A DNA stretch of 64,000 bases from SHXR01 sp046160305 (GTDB taxonomy: Bacteria; Pseudomonadota; Gammaproteobacteria; Burkholderiales; SG8-39). The notes under the pieces were generated by a model. It made no database searches. It was given only the letters and a program-made list of their open reading frames with translations, and was not told where the DNA came from. This document shows positions 18,272 to 26,964 of this stretch, piece by piece (positions within the stretch are counted from its first letter, which is position 1; each line of letters starts with the position of its first letter). Both the position numbers and the translations under genes were made by a program. The stretch lies in NCBI GenBank assembly GCA_046160305.1, contig JBJXGX010000103.1:1-64000 (forward strand). The letters are read 5' to 3'.

Positions 18272-18885
18272 AGTGATTCCCCAGCCTGCTTGCGAACTGC
18301 TGATTTCGGCCGAAACGCTTTCACGACCGCCTCGGTCGTTTCGACGTACGGCCCCCCGATCAGATCAAGGCAGTAGGGTACGGCTGCAAAGATTCCGGGA
18401 ACGATTGCAGTCCCGGATTCGTCCTTCAATCCCTCGAGCGTTTCGCGAATCGATTTTGGTTGCCCAGGGAGATTGATGATCAAGGCGCCTTTACGAATGA
18501 CGGCGACCTGCCTGGACAGAATCGCGGTGGGAACGAACCTGAGGCTGATCTGGCGCATCTGCTCCCCAAATCCGGGCATCACCCTGTCCGCGACCGCAAG
18601 CGTTGCTTCCGGAGTGATATCGCGCAGCGCGGGCCCTGTGCCGCCGGTCGTCAACACCAGATGGCAACCGATGTCGTCGACCAATTCGCGAAGCGCAGCC
18701 TCGATGACCGGCTGTTCGTCCGGAATCAGACGTCGCTTGAACTCGATCGACGGCGATGCGATCGCCGACCGAAGCCATCCTTCGAGCGCGGGAAGCCCTT
18801 CGTCTTTGTACACGCCGGCCGAGGCCCGATCACTGATTGAGACAAGGCCGATCATCACTACTTCGACGCTAGCTGGACCACTCAT
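18268..18885 (-). CDS. mogA: Molybdopterin adenylyltransferase
   Basis: A MogA/MoaB-family enzyme of 205 residues that adenylates molybdopterin before molybdenum insertion. Motifs include VSISDRASAGVYKDEG near the N-terminus, the nucleotide-binding TTGGTGP, the following RDITPEAT and the conserved LINLPGQPKSIRE. The ATG at 18885 has GGAAAGG upstream; an in-frame TTG at 18912 overlaps the darP stop and is a possible alternative. It sits in a run darP-mogA-esterase on the minus strand; no other molybdenum-cofactor gene is in the window. Confidence 0.92.
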   Translation of the reverse strand: MSGPASVEVVMIGLVSISDRASAGVYKDEGLPALEGWLRSAIASPSIEFKRRLIPDEQPVIEAALRELVDDIGCHLVLTTGGTGPALRDITPEATLAVADRVMPGFGEQMRQISLRFVPTAILSRQVAVIRKGALIINLPGQPKSIRETLEGLKDESGTAIVPGIFAAVPYCLDLIGGPYVETTEAVVKAFRPKSAVRKQAGESL

Positions 18886-18908
18886 GCAATACGCCTTTCC
18901 GGTAAAAC

Positions 18909-19457
18909 TCAATGGTCCTCGCGCGACCCGCCACCGGCGGACGATTCTTCCGCGCGCGCGCTCGCGTTCGGCTTGATGTCGATCATTGCCCGCACGAGCC
19001 GGTAGATTTCGCGATTGTGCCGAGGCGCTCTCCCAAGCGATAACTCCATCGCCGATGCACTGATCAATTTCTTCAGAGGCTGCAGATCGTGATCAGGGAA
19101 CTTCGAAGCAAATGCGTTCAGCGCTCCCTCTTTTGATAGCAGCTCTTCGCGCCAGCGCTCGGCGCTACGATGCAGCGCGGTTTCGGCACTGGAATGGCCG
19201 CTCCAGGCATCAAGCTTTGCGCGAATCGGCGTGGGATCCACGTCGCGCATCAATCGTCCGATGTACTGCAGTTGCCGCCGACGTGCTTCGTGAGCCTTTA
19301 TGCGCTTGGCTTCCTGTACGGCGCTAAGCAGCTCCAAAGGCAGATCGATTTCGCCAAGTCGCTCACGGCTGAGATCCACGAGTTGCGCGCCGAGTTCCTG
19401 CAAATCGTGCATCGCCTTCTTCCGCTGGGTCTTTGACGGACGGTCTTCGTACTCCAT
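18909..19457 (-). CDS. darP: Ribosome-associated protein DarP (YjgA, DUF615)
   Basis: A 182-residue, highly charged alpha-helical protein of the DUF615/YjgA family, which binds the large ribosomal subunit during late assembly. The N-terminus with KTQRKKAMHDLQELG and LVDLSRERL is characteristic. It is divergent from pmbA, a pairing seen in many beta- and gammaproteobacteria, and is followed by mogA. Confidence 0.93.
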   Translation of the reverse strand: MEYEDRPSKTQRKKAMHDLQELGAQLVDLSRERLGEIDLPLELLSAVQEAKRIKAHEARRRQLQYIGRLMRDVDPTPIRAKLDAWSGHSSAETALHRSAERWREELLSKEGALNAFASKFPDHDLQPLKKLISASAMELSLGRAPRHNREIYRLVRAMIDIKPNASARAEESSAGGGSREDH

Positions 19458-19534
19458 GATCTGAGCAATTCCGGGGCTTCGATGTTCGCGGCTGCTATCA
19501 TACCGCTCGCCCTCATTATCCCTGCGATCCCTAC

Positions 19535-20875
19535 ATGGTCAAGCCGCGCTTCTCGTACGAACTGGATGATCTGCGTCAACTTGCCGCGGATACGCTCGCC
19601 GCCGCGCGTTCGCAAGGTGCATCCGAAGCCGAGGCGAACGTCTCCGAAGGGTTTGGCCAGACCGTAAGTGTACGCAAGGGCGAGATCGAGACGATCGAGC
19701 ACAATCGCGACAAGGAAATCGGTGTTTCCTGTTATGTCGGAAAGCGATCCGGATACGCCAGCACGTCGGATTTTTCGCGCGACGCGATCGCGAGCGCGGT
19801 GCGTAAAGCACTCACCATCGCAAAGTTCACGGCTGAAGACGATGCCTCCGGTCTTGCCGAGCCGGAACTGCTTGCACGAGAAATTCATGACCTTGATCTC
19901 TACCACCCTTGGGATCTCACGGTCGATCGGGCCGCGACGATGGCGCGTCAGTGCGAGGAGGCGGCATTCGCCCTTGATCGGCGCATTTCCAATTCCGAAG
20001 GCGCTTCGATTTCATGCCAGGAATCCCAGTTCGCATCGGCGATGTCGAATGGATTTAGCGGCGCCATTCGCAGCTCGCGCCACTACGTTTCGTGTTCGGT
20101 CATCGCGGGCGAAAATGATCAGATGCAGCGGGATGACTGGTACTCGTCGGCCCGATCCGCGGACGAACTCGCAAGCCCATCAGCAATTGGTGACTACGCC
20201 GGTCGGCGTGCGCTTGCCCGCCTGCGCAGTCGAAAAATCAATACGACGCGCGCACCGGTCATTTTTGAAGCCCCGCTTGCAACCGGCCTGATCGGGCATT
20301 TCGTCTCGGCCGTCAGCGGAGGAAGTCTGTATCGAAAATCCTCGTTTCTTCTGGACTCTCTTGGCAAATCGGTGTTCTCGCCGATCGTGAATCTTCGAGA
20401 GGAGCCGCATCTGCGACGTGGCCACGCGTCGAGCTATTTTGACGACGACGGCGTCGCGACCAGAGCGCGGGACGTGATCAAAGATGGTGTGGTGAACGGT
20501 TACTTTCTTGGCGTGTATTCGGCGCGAAAACTCGGCATGAAGAGCACCGGGAGCGCGGGGGGCAATCAAAACCTCATCCTGCGTTCTGGCCAAAAGGACC
20601 TGCAGGCATTGCTTGGCACGATGGGACGTGGCCTGTTGGTCACCGAGTTGATGGGACAAGGCATCAATCTCGTTACCGGCGACTATTCGCGCGGAGCGGC
20701 AGGCTTTTGGATCGAGAACGGCGAGATTCAGTTCCCGGTCGAGGAAGTAACGATCGCGGGAAATCTATCGGAAATGTTCAAGAACGTTGCTGCGATCGGG
20801 AATGACGTGCTTACGCGCGGTTCGCGTACGACCGGCTCGATCCTGGTCGACGGAATGATGATCGCCGGCTCGTAG
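19535..20875 (+). CDS. pmbA: PmbA/TldE-family metalloprotease subunit
   Basis: A 446-residue PmbA (TldE) protein, the partner of the zinc protease TldD, involved in maturation of modified peptides and toxin/antitoxin turnover. The family features are the N-terminal ARSQGASEAEANVSEGFG region with a VRKGEIE strand, a central SAVSGGSLYRKSSFL, and the C-terminal GYFLGVYSARKLGMKSTG and GNLSEMF. It lacks the HExxxH metal site, as expected for PmbA as opposed to TldD. It is divergent from darP. Confidence 0.94.
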   Translation: MVKPRFSYELDDLRQLAADTLAAARSQGASEAEANVSEGFGQTVSVRKGEIETIEHNRDKEIGVSCYVGKRSGYASTSDFSRDAIASAVRKALTIAKFTAEDDASGLAEPELLAREIHDLDLYHPWDLTVDRAATMARQCEEAAFALDRRISNSEGASISCQESQFASAMSNGFSGAIRSSRHYVSCSVIAGENDQMQRDDWYSSARSADELASPSAIGDYAGRRALARLRSRKINTTRAPVIFEAPLATGLIGHFVSAVSGGSLYRKSSFLLDSLGKSVFSPIVNLREEPHLRRGHASSYFDDDGVATRARDVIKDGVVNGYFLGVYSARKLGMKSTGSAGGNQNLILRSGQKDLQALLGTMGRGLLVTELMGQGINLVTGDYSRGAAGFWIENGEIQFPVEEVTIAGNLSEMFKNVAAIGNDVLTRGSRTTGSILVDGMMIAGS

Positions 20876-20920
20876 ATGAGCGATTCTCCAGAAGTGTGCG
20901 AGGCTCCAGTCAACGCTGCT

Positions 20921-21763
20921 TCAATTGAGTCGCGAGACAGCGCTCTGTAGTGCGCTCAGCTTGACGCGCAGGGCCTCGGCATCAGCGCCGTTCGGTTGGC
21001 GACGCAGGTAGTTCTGCAGATCAGCGGCCGCTGGTCGAAAGCATTCCAACCGCTCGTAAAGCAGCCCGCGGTCCCGCAGTTCTTCCGGCAACTCCGGAAC
21101 CACCAGCAGAATCCGATTCATGACCGCCAGTGCATCGCTGAGTCTGTCCGCCTTGATATGAACAGCTTTGAGGTTTCTCAGCACGCGAAGGATGATGTCA
21201 CGCGGCGATGCCGCCTCCAAAAAAGCCCTGATATCGGCGGCGGACCCAGCACGCGCGGCGCTTGCCTTGGGCACGAATTGTTCTAGCCGTTTACGCAATT
21301 CGTCGTCCGATTGCGGAGCACCATCTTGAAACGGGTCGAGCACCAGCTCCCCGCGGCGAAGTCTTAACTTGACCAGGAAATGTCCAGGAAACGAGACGCC
21401 ATGCAACGGCAGTCCGATTCTCCGTCCGACCTCCATATAAACGATCGACAACGTGATCGGAAGTCCCGTCATTCGATCCAGGACGTCGTTCAGATAACTA
21501 TTGCGTGGATCGTAGTAATCCGTGACGTTGCCACGAAAACCCAATTCGCCAAATAGATACCCGTTGAGCGCGGCAATCTTCTGCTCGGCGAACGCATCGG
21601 CGGCCAGCCGAGACCCGACGGTGTCCGCCATTGATTCAATCTTCTTGATGTAGGCGGCGCAATCGAGCGCCGGGTAAGCATCCTCGGCGATCATCAGACA
21701 TGCCTCGGCGACGCTGAATTGACTGCGCATCACAATATCGGCGAATCGGTCGAGGCGGGTCAT
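20921..21763 (-). CDS. SirB1-family protein (transglutaminase-like with TPR)
   Basis: A 280-residue protein of the SirB1 family. The N-terminal transglutaminase-like core contains FRGNVTDYYDPRNSYLN, RMTGLPITLSIVYMEVGRR and HGVSFPGHFLVKL. The C-terminal part is a TPR-like helical hairpin array from about residue 190. The histidine in PGHFLV is conserved, but the catalytic cysteine of true transglutaminases is not evident, so enzymatic activity is doubtful. It lies directly downstream of murJ on the same strand. Function is not known. Confidence 0.85.
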   Translation of the reverse strand: MTRLDRFADIVMRSQFSVAEACLMIAEDAYPALDCAAYIKKIESMADTVGSRLAADAFAEQKIAALNGYLFGELGFRGNVTDYYDPRNSYLNDVLDRMTGLPITLSIVYMEVGRRIGLPLHGVSFPGHFLVKLRLRRGELVLDPFQDGAPQSDDELRKRLEQFVPKASAARAGSAADIRAFLEAASPRDIILRVLRNLKAVHIKADRLSDALAVMNRILLVVPELPEELRDRGLLYERLECFRPAAADLQNYLRRQPNGADAEALRVKLSALQSAVSRLN

Positions 21764-21787
21764 GAGATTCGGAGGAAAACAGCAGCC

Positions 21788-23380
21788 TTAGTCGGGCGCT
21801 CCACGGCGGGAAAAATCACGCGGGCGGAATCCAAGGGCGAATAATGCGCCGAAGTATGTGCTTCCGCCAAGGACCACCAATCCCGTGAGAACAAGCGCGC
21901 GGCGTACCGTTTGCTGCGCGACCCACCACTCCGGTCCTGGTGTCACGAACCAAAGAACGGCGCCCATCGCCGCGAGCGCAGTGACTACCTTCGCACCATA
22001 TGCACGCCAGCCGGATTGCGGGAGATAGATCCCCCGTCTTCGCAAAGTAATGAAGAGCAATCCAGCGTTGATGAAGGCCCCGCAACTAATGGAAAGAGCG
22101 AGGCCGACGTGCGCCATGCCCAATACGAAAACGAACAAGACGTTCGCGATCTGGGTGGCGACAAGCGTCACCAATGCAATGCGCACCGGCGTCGCGAGAT
22201 TCTGGCGCGCGTAGTACCCCGGAGCAAGTACCCGCACCATGATCAATCCGATGAGGCCCACGCTGTACGCAATGAGCGCATCGCGGGTCTGCCTAACGTC
22301 ATCGGTGCTGAATGCGCCGTATTGAAATAACGTAGCGATGAGGGGCGTAGCGAGAAGGGCCAATGCCAGGGCGGCGGGCGCGGCGAGCATCACTGTGATC
22401 CTGACCCCCCAGGCCAACAGGCGTGAGAATGCTGCATTGTCCGAATCGGAATAGTGACGGGCGAGGGTTGGCAGCAGCACCGTTCCGAGCGCGGCGCCCA
22501 AGAGCGCCGCTGGAAATTCCATCAGACGGTCCGCGTAGTACAACCACGACACGCTTCCCTGGATCATGAACGACGCAATAATGGTGTTCAACACGAGGCT
22601 GATCTGACCAACCGATACACCGAGCATCGCTGGGCCCATCGTCCTTAGCACGCGCCGTACACCCTCGTCGCGAAACGCAGGACCGATCGACCGGTCCGCG
22701 ACCAGTTGCCCGTCTGCGGTTCGCACCTTTTTCCACGGCATCATGCCCAGCCTTGCAAGCGCGGGAATCTGTATCGCGAGCTGCAAGACGCCGCCGACAA
22801 AAAGTGCCCATGCGAGCACTTTGATCGGTGGATCAAAATACGGCGCGAAAAAAAGTGCCCCCACGATGAACGACAGATTCAACATCGCCGGGGTGAAAGC
22901 CGGGAGCGCGAATCGTTGCCAGGTATTGAGAATGCCCGCGGCGAGTGCCACGAGAGAAATGAACAGGATGTAGGGAAACGTGATGCGGACCAGATCCACG
23001 GTGAGCGCGAATTGTTCCGCGTTGCCGACGAAACCCGGCGCGCTCACATAGACAAGGATCGGCGCCGCGGCAACACCGATCGCTGTAACGACCATCAACG
23101 CGATCGTAAGGACCGCCGCCGCACGATCAACCAGCCGCTTCGCTTCTGCCGATCCACGACGGTTCTTGAACTCGGCCAGAATCGGCACGAAAGCCTGGGA
23201 GAACGCGCCCTCGGCAAATAAGCGCCGGAGGAGATTCGGCAGTCGAAATGCAACGAAAAATGCATCCGTGGCGAGTCCCGCGCCAAAAGTCTTCGCGATA
23301 ATCATGTCGCGAATGAAACCAAGGACGCGCGAAAGGAAGGTCCACCCGCTCACGGTGGCGACAGCGCGCAGCAGATTCAC
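21788..23380 (-). CDS. murJ: Lipid II flippase MurJ
   Basis: A 530-residue inner-membrane protein with about 14 hydrophobic segments that flips lipid II for peptidoglycan synthesis. N-terminal SRVLGFIRDMIIAKTFGAG, FRLPNLLRRLFAEGAFSQAF and the R-x-x-PNLLRR pattern are diagnostic of MurJ/MviN. It is divergent from rpsT, an arrangement conserved in Burkholderiales, and shares a strand with the SirB1-type gene. Confidence 0.97.
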   Translation of the reverse strand: MNLLRAVATVSGWTFLSRVLGFIRDMIIAKTFGAGLATDAFFVAFRLPNLLRRLFAEGAFSQAFVPILAEFKNRRGSAEAKRLVDRAAAVLTIALMVVTAIGVAAAPILVYVSAPGFVGNAEQFALTVDLVRITFPYILFISLVALAAGILNTWQRFALPAFTPAMLNLSFIVGALFFAPYFDPPIKVLAWALFVGGVLQLAIQIPALARLGMMPWKKVRTADGQLVADRSIGPAFRDEGVRRVLRTMGPAMLGVSVGQISLVLNTIIASFMIQGSVSWLYYADRLMEFPAALLGAALGTVLLPTLARHYSDSDNAAFSRLLAWGVRITVMLAAPAALALALLATPLIATLFQYGAFSTDDVRQTRDALIAYSVGLIGLIMVRVLAPGYYARQNLATPVRIALVTLVATQIANVLFVFVLGMAHVGLALSISCGAFINAGLLFITLRRRGIYLPQSGWRAYGAKVVTALAAMGAVLWFVTPGPEWWVAQQTVRRALVLTGLVVLGGSTYFGALFALGFRPRDFSRRGAPD

Positions 23381-23575
23381 GAGAGAATCGCCCGGATCGG
23401 AATAGGTGGATGCACGGCGCTGATTCTCGCCCAGGCTGGCCCCACGCGGGGGATCTCGTGCCGGCGCCTTCTTCTCCTGCCCTCAGCCGCGCGCCGTTTC
23501 ATTGGTTTTCTTGCGTTTCTCTTGATGAATCAGTAACATCGCCGGTTCTACGCATCTATCGAGAAGCGCTTCCAC

Positions 23576-23839
23576 ATGGCAAATACAGCTCAGGCGCGCA
23601 AACGCGCGCGCCAAGCAGAAGAACGTCGTCAGCACAATGCGAGCCTCACATCGTCCCTTCGAACCGCAATCAAGAAGGTTCGCAAGGCGATCGAATCGGG
23701 TGACAAGGCCGCTGCCGAAACGCAGTATCTGGCCGCTCAACCGATCATTGATCGCATCGCCGATAAGAGAATCATCCACAAGAACGCTGCGGCACGCTCC
23801 AAGAGCCGGATGGTTCATCGCATCCGCGCTATGGCGTAA
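23576..23839 (+). CDS. rpsT: 30S ribosomal protein S20
   Basis: The 87-residue small-subunit protein S20, which binds 16S rRNA. The N-terminus MANTAQARKRARQAEERR and the C-terminal KNAAARSKSRMVHRI are typical. It is transcribed alone, divergent from murJ. No clear terminator was found after it. Confidence 0.97.
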   Translation: MANTAQARKRARQAEERRQHNASLTSSLRTAIKKVRKAIESGDKAAAETQYLAAQPIIDRIADKRIIHKNAAARSKSRMVHRIRAMA

Positions 23840-23989
23840 GCGGCTTTATCGTCGATCAGCGGAAAGTCTTTTCGCGCCGGCATAGGCACCGAGCGCCGGG
23901 CGCCGACCGCACTACATCGTACGCACTTGAAGTTCGCTTGGCGGTGTCGATATCGTCCGCGCCGATCTCTCGATCGGGCGACACGGTCT

Positions 23990-24322
23990 TCATACAGCGG
24001 TAACGGATACCGGCACGGCTGAATCCGTTGATGCGTCGCGGTCGAGGACACGTCCGGTACGCACGTCGAGTTCGTTGTCCCGCGCGAAATTCATCAGGAA
24101 CCGGTAAGCCATCGGCTCGATGTCTTCGAGCCTGCCGTCAACGACCACACACGTGACGCCCTCTGAGAGCACTTGCCAGACATACGGCGAATAGTGCATG
24201 CGCCGGTCGGCGCCGCATTGCGCCATCACACCGCAAAGACGTTCCGCCCAATCGCTAGGACGAAAGGTCTTGCCGGTCTGCGTGACCCCGCGAATCACGA
24301 ACTCGTTGGTCTCGATGGGCAT
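23990..24322 (-). CDS. DUF3579 family protein
   Basis: A 110-residue protein of a family almost confined to betaproteobacteria. The pattern EFVIRGVTQTGKTFRPSDWAERL (quoted ends EFVIRG and PSDWAERL), then a middle YSPYVWQVL and a C-terminal FLMNFARDNELDVRTGR, fits DUF3579. The start is unsure: the ATG at 24322 gives the family's usual N-terminus but has no clear ribosome site; an ATG at 24382 would add 20 residues. It lies next to rpsT and murJ, as in many relatives. Function is unknown. Confidence 0.8.
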   Translation of the reverse strand: MPIETNEFVIRGVTQTGKTFRPSDWAERLCGVMAQCGADRRMHYSPYVWQVLSEGVTCVVVDGRLEDIEPMAYRFLMNFARDNELDVRTGRVLDRDASTDSAVPVSVTAV

Positions 24323-24616
24323 CGCAGTAGAAATGTGGGGGGCGGTTGCCCGGAGTGGCGAAAGTCCCGCGATCATATCCATCGGATGTCTTGAATTTGC
24401 CCGCGTTTAGCGCATAAACCGGCCTTAGTTCCCGCCGGCCGGGTAGAGAACGAAGGGCAGGCGCGACCTACGATTCGCCCGACGATCGACCCAATGCTGA
24501 CCTGGATGAATAACGGCAGCATCACCCGATTGGCCAAGGGCCATCGCGTGCGATTTTTCGCCAGGCGCCAACCGTTCCTATTCAATCGCAACGAACGGCA
24601 CCCTGCGCGATTTGGC

Positions 24617-25420
24617 CTAGCGCAAATCGAGCACGTCGAACATGTCGTACAGGCCTGCCGCTCGGCCCTTGAGAAAACGCGCGGCGCGCAATGCGCCCAA
24701 TGCGTAGGTCATGCGGCTGGCCGAGCGAACGGTAATTTCGACGCGCTCGCCCTCGCCGGCGAAAACAACGGTGTGATCGCCCACGATGTCGCCCCCGCGT
24801 ATTGCATGAAAGCCGATCGTGCGCGTATCGCGTTCCCCGGTGATTCCTTCTCGTCCGTGTTTCGCGACCTGGCGAAGATCGCGCCCAAGGGCATTGGCCA
24901 CCATCTCGCCCAGCTTGAGCGCCGTACCCGACGGCGCATCGACCTTGTGACGGTGATGCGCCTCGATGATTTCGACGTCGTAGCTGTCCCCGAGGATCTT
25001 TGCTGCCATCGCGGCCAGCTTGAACGTCGCATTGACGCCAATCGCCATGTTAGGCGCCATGACGACCGGCACGCTACGAGCCAGCGCGGCGACCGCCGCC
25101 TTCTGGTCGGGCTCGAAGCCGGTCGTACCGATCACCATCGCAGTGCCGGCTCGCGCGCAAGCTTCTAGATGGGCTAGCGTGCCCGCCGGGCGCGTGAAAT
25201 CGATGAGGCAATCAATGGCAGTGGCGATCTTTGCGATGTCCGCCGTCACCAGAACGCCGGTGTGCGATCCGAGCCCCTCGCCCGCGTCCTTTCCCAATCC
25301 AGAATGGCCCACCACCTCGAGCGCCCCGGCCAACACGAGCGAAGAATCCTTGAGAACGGCTTCAACGAGGGTGCGCCCCATGCGACCGGTAGCGCCAGCG
25401 ATTGCGATGCGCATCGGCAT
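24617..25420 (-). CDS. dapB: 4-hydroxy-tetrahydrodipicolinate reductase
   Basis: The 267-residue NAD(P)H-dependent reductase of the diaminopimelate/lysine pathway. The nucleotide-binding loop is IAGATGRMGR at residues 6-15 and the catalytic block EAHHRHKVDAPSGTAL (about 152-167). It follows bamE on the minus strand with a 10-base gap; fur-bamE-dapB is a known betaproteobacterial cluster. Its product feeds peptidoglycan, and MurJ is nearby. Confidence 0.97.
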   Translation of the reverse strand: MPMRIAIAGATGRMGRTLVEAVLKDSSLVLAGALEVVGHSGLGKDAGEGLGSHTGVLVTADIAKIATAIDCLIDFTRPAGTLAHLEACARAGTAMVIGTTGFEPDQKAAVAALARSVPVVMAPNMAIGVNATFKLAAMAAKILGDSYDVEIIEAHHRHKVDAPSGTALKLGEMVANALGRDLRQVAKHGREGITGERDTRTIGFHAIRGGDIVGDHTVVFAGEGERVEITVRSASRMTYALGALRAARFLKGRAAGLYDMFDVLDLR

Positions 25421-25430
25421 CTCTCCGTTT

Positions 25431-25814
25431 TTACTGCTTTTGGGGCGCGCTTTCGGGTACCATTTTCGCGGGCTCTGGTGGCATCACGTCAGCTTCGATC
25501 GCCTTCAGGACATCGCCCTTGAATAGAAACGTTGCTTTGCGCGTCTCGACATCGGTGCGATTGACGGCCGATCGGGTAAAGATGTAATCCCACCGGTCCG
25601 TGTGGAAAATGTCGTTGATCAGCGGCGTACCGATGATCGCCCTCACCTGCTCCTTGGTCATGCCGGGCTTCACCTGCGACATCGCATCGCGCGAGATGTA
25701 ATTCCCCTGCTGAATCTCGATTCGATAGGGGCTGATGCAGGCGACGAGCATAAACCCGAGGGCACCGACCATGAGGTACGACGCGCGGCGTGCATTGCGA
25801 ACGGGACTCTTCAT
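25431..25814 (-). CDS. bamE: Outer-membrane assembly lipoprotein BamE
   Basis: A 127-residue lipoprotein of the BAM complex (SmpA/OmlA). The signal peptide ends in LVAC with the lipid-attachment cysteine at residue 26. The SmpA domain is recognised by VKPGMTKEQVRAIIGTPL, DRWDYIFTR and ATFLFKGDVLKAI. The ATG at 25814 gives the lipobox the correct spacing; an in-frame start at 25913 would place 33 extra residues in front. It is divergent from fur, whose promoter shares the 86-bp intergenic region. Confidence 0.95.
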   Translation of the reverse strand: MKSPVRNARRASYLMVGALGFMLVACISPYRIEIQQGNYISRDAMSQVKPGMTKEQVRAIIGTPLINDIFHTDRWDYIFTRSAVNRTDVETRKATFLFKGDVLKAIEADVMPPEPAKMVPESAPQKQ

Positions 25815-25900
25815 TAGTCTATGATAGCGAATCTCGCGGTCCGCTGTCGCAGTGAAGAGTGCAAACGTTTCTTGCCGGTCGACGCAAGGCCCCGCACCCC

Positions 25901-26323
25901 ATGTCAAATCCACAAGACCTGAAGACGATCGGCCTCAAGGCGACTACGCCTCGACTGCGCATTCTCGGCCTGTTCGAGCGCACCCAGCAGCGCCATCTGT
26001 CCGCGGAGGAAGTCTATCGGGCCCTCGCAGCCGAGGGGCTCGACCTGGGCCTTGCGACCGTGTATCGCGTACTCACGCAATTCGAACAGGCGGGGTTGCT
26101 CCGCCGGCATCACTTCGAATCGGACAAGGCGGTTTTCGAATTGAATGACTCGTCGCATCACGACCACATCATGTGCCTGCAATGTGGCCGCGTGGAGGAA
26201 TTCGTCGATGAAGAAATCGAGCGCCGCCAAGCAGCGATTGCTGCTAGCCGGGGATTTCTCATCCGCGAGCATTCGCTCTATCTCTATGCGGAGTGCACCA
26301 CCGCAAACTGTCCGCACCGCTGA
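25901..26323 (+). CDS. fur: Ferric uptake regulator Fur
   Basis: A 140-residue iron-responsive repressor. The recognition-helix region ATVYRVLTQFEQAGLL, the histidine-rich HHDHIMCLQCG and the C-terminal CTTANCPHR supply the metal sites, so unlike the Fur homologue at 16918 this protein keeps both CxxC-type cysteine pairs. The start at 25901 gives the normal length; an in-frame ATG at 25859 would extend it into the bamE promoter region. It is divergent from bamE. Confidence 0.96.
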   Translation: MSNPQDLKTIGLKATTPRLRILGLFERTQQRHLSAEEVYRALAAEGLDLGLATVYRVLTQFEQAGLLRRHHFESDKAVFELNDSSHHDHIMCLQCGRVEEFVDEEIERRQAAIAASRGFLIREHSLYLYAECTTANCPHR

Positions 26324-26370
26324 CGAAAATCGCAAGACCGGCGTTCGGCGGCGCCAGTCCGCGCATTCCA

Positions 26371-26868
26371 TCAATCGTTGATCGCGCCGTGATACGCCGG
26401 GTCGAGATAGGTAGTCGTATGCTTGGCGATACCGGTGGCGCCATCAAAGTAGACGTCGCCAAGCTTGCGGTCATTCGCGTCCATGAACCGGTACGACCAG
26501 ACCTCGCTTGCCCCGCCGGCGAATTTCCAGACCCCGAGCGGCCGCCCGAGAAGATTCGATACGTCGGCCCGGGTCAACTTCCCGGCATTCACGCTGGTGA
26601 TGCGGCTCTCGGTGAGAAGCTGCTCCACTTTGGCGACGCGATCCGATCCATCAAACAACACCCGCCAGGTGGTAAATCCCTGTGGCCCCTGGACGTAATC
26701 CCACGCCTTGGTACCGCCGATCGTGCGCTCGTCGGACGGCGTCCCGAGCCGCGCCTTCACATCGTTCGCGCTCGTACCAGGCGCGGTCGACGGGATCGAG
26801 AACTGCGCGCACCCTGCGGCGAACGTAATGAGCACTACACCAATCAGCATTGCCATCTTGCGTTGCAT
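26371..26868 (-). CDS. Lipoprotein with two BamE-like (SmpA) halves
   Basis: A 165-residue putative outer-membrane lipoprotein. The signal peptide ends FAAGC with the lipid cysteine at residue 20. The body has two similar halves, each starting with a helix followed by a glycine-proline turn and a tryptophan strand: ANDVKARLGTPSDER...AWDYV and RADVSNLLGRPLGVW...VWSYRF. That pattern matches SmpA/BamE folds. The ATG at 26868 follows AAGGAG closely; longer starts add a non-signal-like N-terminus. It converges with fur. A role as a BAM accessory is inferred only from the fold. Confidence 0.78.
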   Translation of the reverse strand: MQRKMAMLIGVVLITFAAGCAQFSIPSTAPGTSANDVKARLGTPSDERTIGGTKAWDYVQGPQGFTTWRVLFDGSDRVAKVEQLLTESRITSVNAGKLTRADVSNLLGRPLGVWKFAGGASEVWSYRFMDANDRKLGDVYFDGATGIAKHTTTYLDPAYHGAIND

Positions 26869-26964
26869 CGTCATCTCCTTCATTCGATGAGGGGAACGGT
26901 TCCCTCTGCCCGTTACAAACATGGCCATTGGGCTTTCTATTCCGGTGACTCGCTTATACGCCGA

